From JBDGSM01 sp042217615 (GTDB lineage: Archaea > Nanohalarchaeota > Nanosalinia > Nanosalinales > Nanosalinaceae): a stretch of DNA of 17,435 nt. Position numbers and translations under genes: made by a program. Below the pieces are notes generated by a model. That model ran no database searches and was not told where the DNA came from. It saw only the letters and a program-made list of their open reading frames with translations. Shown here in pieces: positions 14,207 through 17,435 of this stretch (positions are counted from its first letter, which is position 1; each line of letters opens with the position of its first letter). The stretch is from positions 1-17,435 of the forward strand of contig JBDGSI010000082.1 in NCBI GenBank assembly GCA_042217615.1, written 5' to 3'.

Positions 14207-14597
14207 GTATGTAGGTGCAGGTGCTTTAATAGTTTTAGGCCTTGTGTTGATGTCAGGCCTTCAACTTGTACCTCAGTCGCCTGAAGGAGAAAGTATATCG
14301 GTTAATCTTTCTGTTGACTACGGTAACGGCTTTGAATCTCGGATGGTAAGGGTTAATAATTCGAGTACTGCTTTCCATGCCTTGAACAGCACTTACCCGG
14401 TTGATTACAGAGAGAGCTCCTATGGGTATTTCATCACGTCGATAAACGGTGTGTCTGGAGGAGAGGAACGTTACTGGATCTACAAGGTCAATGGCAGGTC
14501 GCCAGAAGTCGGTGCAGGACAGTACAGTCTTACGGAAGGAGACAACCTCAGTTTTAAACTGCTTTCAAGTCAGGAAGCCATGAATGCGACAGGCTAA
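14157..14597 (+). CDS. Membrane-anchored DUF4430 (transcobalamin-like) protein
   Basis: A 146-residue protein with an N-terminal signal anchor (about 18-38) and an extracellular DUF4430 domain: STAFHALNSTYPVDYRES, GYFITSINGV, ERYWIYKVNGRSPEVGAGQYSLTEGDNLSFKL. The WxYKVNG strand and the GD turn are hallmarks of this fold, which is the cobalamin-facing C-terminal domain of transcobalamin and intrinsic factor. It likely captures a corrinoid at the surface and hands it to the S component encoded just before. The start ATG at 14157 overlaps the upstream gene by 50 bases and has GGTG at 14144-14147 as ribosome site; starts further downstream would cut the anchor. A TTG further upstream (14124) is less likely. 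Confidence 0.8.
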   Translation: MDLTERLDRFTEQVNLRYVGAGALIVLGLVLMSGLQLVPQSPEGESISVNLSVDYGNGFESRMVRVNNSSTAFHALNSTYPVDYRESSYGYFITSINGVSGGEERYWIYKVNGRSPEVGAGQYSLTEGDNLSFKLLSSQEAMNATG

Positions 14598-14600
14598 CGG

Positions 14601-14616
14601 TCTTATCTCTTTTTTG
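14601..14616 (+). terminator. T-rich terminator after the ECF-S/DUF4430 pair
   Basis: A T-rich run including six consecutive Ts begins three bases after the DUF4430 stop codon. Archaeal RNA polymerase stops at such tracts without needing a hairpin. Confidence 0.45.
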
Positions 14617-14624
14617 GTATAGAA

Positions 14625-14703
14625 GTGTCGATCAGTGGGTGTCCATCTCATCATCCGGGGTTTCCCCTCTCGGTCGATGTCTCGGATCTCATCATCTCGA
14701 CAC
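14625..14703 (-). ncRNA. Box C/D guide sRNA candidate
   Basis: On minus a 7-bp terminal stem GTGTCGA/TCGACAC (14703-14697 with 14631-14625) encloses box C ATGATGA (14695-14689), a possible D' box CCGA (14673-14670), an exact second C box C' ATGATGA (14654-14648) and box D CTGA (14635-14632). The C'-to-D guide is exactly 12 bases (GATGGACACCCA), the usual archaeal length; the C-to-D' guide is 15. A GGGG-AAA-CCCC hairpin sits between D' and C', longer than normal. A TATA-like box lies 27 bases upstream. Such RNAs guide 2'-O-methylation of rRNA or tRNA with L7Ae, Nop5 and fibrillarin. Targets are not certain: the first guide has 8-base complementarity to the UCGAUGUC segment of the 23S peptidyl transferase loop, as I recall it. 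Confidence 0.7.
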
Positions 14704-14725
14704 AGCCTGTCAATAAGTTCTACAG

Positions 14726-14737
14726 CTTTTTATGTAG
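14726..14737 (-). promoter_or_regulatory. TATA box of the sRNA candidate
   Basis: CTACATAAAAAG on minus is centred about 27 bases before the first base of the sRNA terminal stem (14703), the proper distance for archaeal transcription to start at that stem. Confidence 0.5.
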
Positions 14738-14799
14738 GAAACCTGAAGGAAAAACAAAAACTGTTTAACCCTTGAAGGCCTCAAATACTATTCAGGAGA

Positions 14800-15090
14800 A
14801 TGGAGAAAAGCGACAGAGTATTTACACTGGCAGCAAGCCTTTTAATCGCTGCTACTGCGTTCACAGCGGAGAAGACAGCTTTTCACAGTCTTGAATGGCA
14901 GCTTTTCTCAACTCCGGCAGGCCTTATCTATGGAGCGGTTGTTCAAACACCTAAACATTTGGAATGGCTTCATTACCTTTCAGAAACTCCTATGAATACA
15001 TCTGAAACCTTTACACCTGTATTTCTGGCTTTAACAGCTTCGGCCACGGCATTTCTCTACGTAGGTGCGCAGAAGGAGGGATCAGAATGA
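14800..15090 (+). CDS. Small two-helix membrane protein, first of a pair
   Basis: A 96-residue protein with helices at about 7-22 and 70-90 and an outward loop between them (about 45 residues, with HSLEWQLFSTPAGLIYG and a second HLEW). I do not recognise the family. Its stop overlaps the start of the next gene by four bases (ATGA at 15087-15090), so the two are translated together. A TTTAA element at 14764-14768 is centred about 34 bases upstream. The pair follows the ECF-S/DUF4430 genes after 202 bases that hold the divergent sRNA, so it has its own promoter and need not share their role. Confidence 0.65.
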   Translation: MEKSDRVFTLAASLLIAATAFTAEKTAFHSLEWQLFSTPAGLIYGAVVQTPKHLEWLHYLSETPMNTSETFTPVFLALTASATAFLYVGAQKEGSE

Positions 15091-15422
15091 CTTACCTGGT
15101 CAAGTTCCTGGCAGGCCTTACACTTGAGTTTATAGTCCTGTATGTTTTCTTCCAGGAAAGAAAGGTCTCGAAGATTTTCACGGCTGCACTGGCGGTCAAC
15201 ACTGCAACACATTTGGTGCTGACTTTTGTAGTGCCTTTAGCAGGTCTGAATTATCTTCTTTCTTTAATACTATCTGAAACAGCGGTAATCCTTGTGGAAG
15301 CATGGTTTCTTACACAGCTTTTCAGTTCAACCGGTAGAAAATCTTTTGCCGCATCTTTAACCGCAAACCTGGCCTCCTGGCAGTTCACACCTTTCATCCT
15401 GTTCCTCTTGACACAGCTTTGA
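15087..15422 (+). CDS. Four-helix membrane protein, second of a pair
   Basis: A 111-residue, strongly hydrophobic protein with about four helices (2-22, 27-52, 54-79, 86-110). Polar residues inside the membrane follow a pattern I associate with a widespread uncharacterised small membrane family: N and TH in VNTATHLVL, Glu in LSETAVILVEAW, and N in SLTANLASW. Buried Glu, His and Asn suggest a transport or metal-handling function, but this is a guess. Its ATG overlaps the stop of the preceding gene, and the two products probably interact. Confidence 0.65.
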   Translation: MTYLVKFLAGLTLEFIVLYVFFQERKVSKIFTAALAVNTATHLVLTFVVPLAGLNYLLSLILSETAVILVEAWFLTQLFSSTGRKSFAASLTANLASWQFTPFILFLLTQL

Positions 15423-15428
15423 CAAGGC

Positions 15429-15440
15429 CTTAAAGAATAA
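15429..15440 (+). promoter_or_regulatory. TATA box of the NosD-like gene
   Basis: CTTAAAGAATAA is centred about 29 bases before the GTG at 15463. It shares its first bases with an AGGCCT copy (15425-15430). Leaderless start expected. Confidence 0.5.
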
Positions 15441-15462
15441 CAGAAGACAAATTAGCTACACA

Positions 15463-16704
15463 GTGAACCGAAAAACAGGTCTATTAATCGCTGCAACAGT
15501 AATACTTCTTCTTATCCAAAACACGGCAGCAGCCAGCTGTGGAGACAAAATAACAAAAGATACAGATCTCCGAGAAGATCTTCTCTGCACAGAAGAAGGC
15601 CTTACAGTTACAGAAAGCAACGTCACTCTCAACTGCCATGGAAACAGGATAAAAGGCCTGGACTCCTACAGAACCGGTTTAAAGGCCTTGAATGTGGGGA
15701 ATATAACGGTCAAGAACTGTAGAGTCTCAGGTTTCAATACAGGGATCAAGCTTGAAAATGTAAACAAGTCTTTGCTTGTAAATAACTCTGTTAAAGATAG
15801 TAGAGGTGCAGGCATCAGGTTAGAGAGCTCTTACCGCAACAGACTGGTTTCAAACACTGCTAACAGGAACTGGGATGGCTTCTTCCTTCAGAACTCCTCA
15901 TCGAACATTATAACGGGGAGTAAGGCCTCTTACAACGAGGTAAACGGGGTTCACATATTTTACGGCAGCAAAAATAACGTGATTGAAGGAAATAATTTGA
16001 CCTGGAACTATGGTCACGGCCTTGCACCTGCAACATGCGGCAATAAAATTTCAGAGAACTTAGCGGGTACTGGAAAGCCTATAAAATATGTTCAGAACTC
16101 TAGAAACGTTGAAATCAAGGATACAGCAGCTTTCTCTGAAATAATATTCTGCAACGTTTCAAATTCTTTGATAGACAACGTATCTATATCCAATGGATAC
16201 ACTACGTCTGATGGAATACTTCTCGTATCGTCAACAGGTAATACCATTAGAGATTCAAGATTTAGAAGTGTAAGAACTGCTGTATATCTTTTCCGCAACT
16301 CAAATAACAATAAAGTTTCTGAAAACAGTATTTATTCAAGTGATATAGGGGTGAGAATACGTTACAATAGCAAGTATAACAAAGTAAGCAGAAACCGGTT
16401 GAACGATACCGAAATCTATTTTAAAACAGTAAGAAACTCTGAAAACAACTTATTTATTTCCAATACGATAGAGGGGAAAGAGAAAACATTCAAATACAGA
16501 GGCGAGATAAAGGTCCGATACATCAACAACACGGTGAAGTACAGTGGTAACGTAACAGAAACACGGAATAGAAGTCAGGGGAGAATTAAAGGCCTTATCT
16601 ACGTCCTTGGAGTTTTAATTTTAGTCTTTGGGATCTTAGGGTTTCGAAGCTTTTCAGCTGGCCGCGAAAGTTCTCCGCGAAATTTAATAACAGAGTTGTT
16701 TTAA
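15463..16704 (+). CDS. NosD-like right-handed beta-helix surface protein
   Basis: A 413-residue exported protein starting with GTG. A signal peptide (1-23) is followed by CGDKITKDTDLREDLLC, the usual opening of archaeal NosD/CASH-type repeats, then a long right-handed parallel beta-helix (about 40-350). Repeats of the type N-x-I/V-x-x-N and G-I-x-L (GIKLENVNKSLLVNNSV, GIRLESSYRNRLVSNT, GILLVSSTGNTI) are clear. A membrane helix near the C-terminus (about 374-396) anchors it with a short basic tail. Such domains bind or cut polysaccharides, or act as structural stalks; no catalytic residues can be assigned. Many Asn-X-Ser/Thr sites suggest glycosylation. It is the fourth large surface protein in the window. 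Confidence 0.85.
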   Translation: MNRKTGLLIAATVILLLIQNTAAASCGDKITKDTDLREDLLCTEEGLTVTESNVTLNCHGNRIKGLDSYRTGLKALNVGNITVKNCRVSGFNTGIKLENVNKSLLVNNSVKDSRGAGIRLESSYRNRLVSNTANRNWDGFFLQNSSSNIITGSKASYNEVNGVHIFYGSKNNVIEGNNLTWNYGHGLAPATCGNKISENLAGTGKPIKYVQNSRNVEIKDTAAFSEIIFCNVSNSLIDNVSISNGYTTSDGILLVSSTGNTIRDSRFRSVRTAVYLFRNSNNNKVSENSIYSSDIGVRIRYNSKYNKVSRNRLNDTEIYFKTVRNSENNLFISNTIEGKEKTFKYRGEIKVRYINNTVKYSGNVTETRNRSQGRIKGLIYVLGVLILVFGILGFRSFSAGRESSPRNLITELF

Positions 16705-16839
16705 CTGAACGCTTGTGAGCTAGACAAGGATCGGAGAGGGATTCATACAGGCCAAGGAAGCGGATGGAAGGGATTTCCCAGGCCTTAACCACAAAGATAC
16801 CGGTTACAGGAAACCTTTGAAACCGGTACAGGGGTAGAA

Positions 16840-17265
16840 ATGCAGAAAATATTCAAGTACGCTCTTGAACATACTCTGGGAGAAGAACTATCTCCTAACA
16901 ATATAAGGGCTGTTACTCCGGTAGCTGTTACAGAGGAAAACGGTTTAAGAACAATTTTGTGTGTGAAGGAGAACAATGCACTGCATGTAATAGAAGGAGA
17001 TACCGAAGAGCTGATCTCAGCCGCTGAAAACTCTTTCCCTGCCATTGAAGGCCAGGAACCGGTTTTCGGGATAATAAGCGACTGCGCTATTAGAAGCACA
17101 TCCATGACGTTAGAGCAGAAAAACAAGGAAATAAACCGTTTACAGGAAAGCATAGATGCTCCAATTATAGGGTTCTATGGCTACGGAGAAATAGGAGGGA
17201 AAGAAAGCTACTGTACATTTAACAATCAGACGGTTTCAGGCCTTCTCTTAACCAGAGACCGGTAA
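16840..17265 (+). CDS. Stand-alone FIST C-domain protein
   Basis: A 141-residue protein matching only the C-terminal half of FIST (F-box and intracellular signal transduction) proteins. The conserved C82 and R85 lie in FGIISDCAIR, and G111-FYGYGEIGG is the FIST-C signature, followed by FNNQTVSGLLL. Full FIST proteins are about 350-450 residues, with an N-terminal FIST domain that is missing here. The upstream frame closes at a stop at 16786-16788, with no earlier start in between, so the ATG at 16840 is real; GGGGT at 16831-16835 may serve as ribosome site. FIST proteins are thought to sense small ligands such as amino acids. A C-half alone may bind a ligand or need a partner. Confidence 0.75.
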   Translation: MQKIFKYALEHTLGEELSPNNIRAVTPVAVTEENGLRTILCVKENNALHVIEGDTEELISAAENSFPAIEGQEPVFGIISDCAIRSTSMTLEQKNKEINRLQESIDAPIIGFYGYGEIGGKESYCTFNNQTVSGLLLTRDR

Positions 17266-17289
17266 AAAAGTTCTCTCAAGAAGAAACTG

Positions 17290-17297
17290 TTTTAAGG
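17290..17297 (+). promoter_or_regulatory. TATA box of the PEBP gene
   Basis: TTTTAAGG is centred 28 bases before the ATG at 17321 and overlaps an AGGCCT copy at 17295-17300. Leaderless start expected. Confidence 0.45.
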
Positions 17298-17320
17298 CCT
17301 TAGAAACTGTTTTTCTAAAC

Positions 17321-17435
17321 ATGAAGCTTACCAGTCCAGCGTTTGAAGACGGAGAAGAAATACCTGTCAAACACGGTTATACAAAGGAAAACACAAACCC
17401 GCCGCTGAAGTTTGAAGAAGTCCCGGAAGAAGCAG
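17321..17435 (+). CDS. YbhB/YbcL-type PEBP family protein, 5' part
   Basis: The first 38 codons are present before the window ends. MKLTSPAFEDGEEIPVKHG, then the NTNPPLKF and VPEEA segments, match the opening of bacterial and archaeal phosphatidylethanolamine-binding (Raf kinase inhibitor-like) proteins, where the NxNPPLxW strand is diagnostic. Full members are about 150-180 residues and carry a ligand pocket with Asp/His residues that lie beyond this edge. Function in archaea is unknown. Confidence 0.85.
   Translation, partial: MKLTSPAFEDGEEIPVKHGYTKENTNPPLKFEEVPEEA

Larger units (their letters stand above)
255..17300. repeat. Highly iterated palindrome AGGCCT, about 59 copies
   Basis: By eye I count about 59 copies of AGGCCT from 255 to 17295, one per roughly 300 bases, often extended to AAGGCCTT. 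About 3 are expected from base composition. Copies occur inside genes in all three frames (as Gly-Leu, Glu/Lys-Ala or Arg-Pro), in spacers (for example 430, 5700, 5824, 7107, 11906, 12633, 13493, 14776, 15425, 16780, 17295) and on genes of both directions. Palindromes with the same GGCC core but other flanks are rare. The longest stretches without it are 2413-4149 and 9846-11432. The closest known parallel is HIP1 of cyanobacteria. Confidence 0.85.

Noticed and set aside
14646..14698. Repeated TCTCATCATC as a direct repeat or CRISPR-like unit
   Set aside because: Only two copies occur, and both are explained as the C and C' boxes of a minus-strand box C/D RNA.
14598..14799. Cobalamin riboswitch in the spacer after the DUF4430 gene
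   Set aside because: No B12-box-like sequence is seen and the structure fits a box C/D RNA on the other strand.

Overview
The window reads as a chromosomal piece of a halophilic archaeon, most plausibly a small-genome DPANN lineage such as Nanohaloarchaeota. This rests on acidic proteins, TATA boxes placed 26-35 bases before start codons with almost no leader, a class III (type IV pilin-like) signal peptide, a PGF-pre-PGF surface domain, an intronless tRNA-His with encoded G-1, a box C/D guide RNA candidate and moderate GC. The lineage is an inference; no marker gene settles it.

Layout. Bases 1-469 hold no intact gene. They contain five consecutive perfect stem-loops and a coding-like frame broken by one stop. 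Bases 470-5647 (minus) are a two-gene surface operon: a very large secreted Ig-like/S-layer-like glycoprotein followed by a membrane-anchored PGF-pre-PGF protein with an OB-fold-like cytoplasmic tail. Next on minus come glutamate dehydrogenase (5882-7093), a giant pilin-like protein with tandem repeats (7154-8860) and a TIM-barrel sugar isomerase-like protein (8915-9565). A metallophosphoesterase runs divergently on plus (9661-10437) and meets a HAD-IIA phosphatase tail to tail, their stop codons overlapping. A frameshifted DUF892/YciE ferritin-like gene and an unassigned protein with a ParB-like DGNHR motif follow on minus. From 12733 the direction turns to plus: an HTH/MazF-PemK toxin-antitoxin pair, tRNA-His (minus), an ECF-type S component with a DUF4430 (transcobalamin-like) anchored protein, a minus-strand box C/D sRNA candidate, a pair of small membrane proteins, a NosD-like beta-helix surface protein, a FIST-C-only protein, and the start of a PEBP (YbhB/YbcL) protein cut by the window edge.

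Themes. The cell invests heavily in its surface (four exported proteins, roughly 8 kb), as expected of a symbiont or predator-like nanohaloarchaeon that contacts a host. The ECF-S/DUF4430 pair suggests vitamin (probably corrinoid) scavenging, and its promoter is framed by two perfect palindromes. The strongest global signal is not a gene: the palindrome AGGCCT occurs about 59 times by eye count (about 1 per 300 bases), in genes, between genes and in all reading frames, against about 3 expected. Sister palindromes TGGCCA and CGGCCG occur about twice each and GGGCCC not at all. This resembles the HIP1 octamer of cyanobacteria and is the best candidate here for something undescribed.
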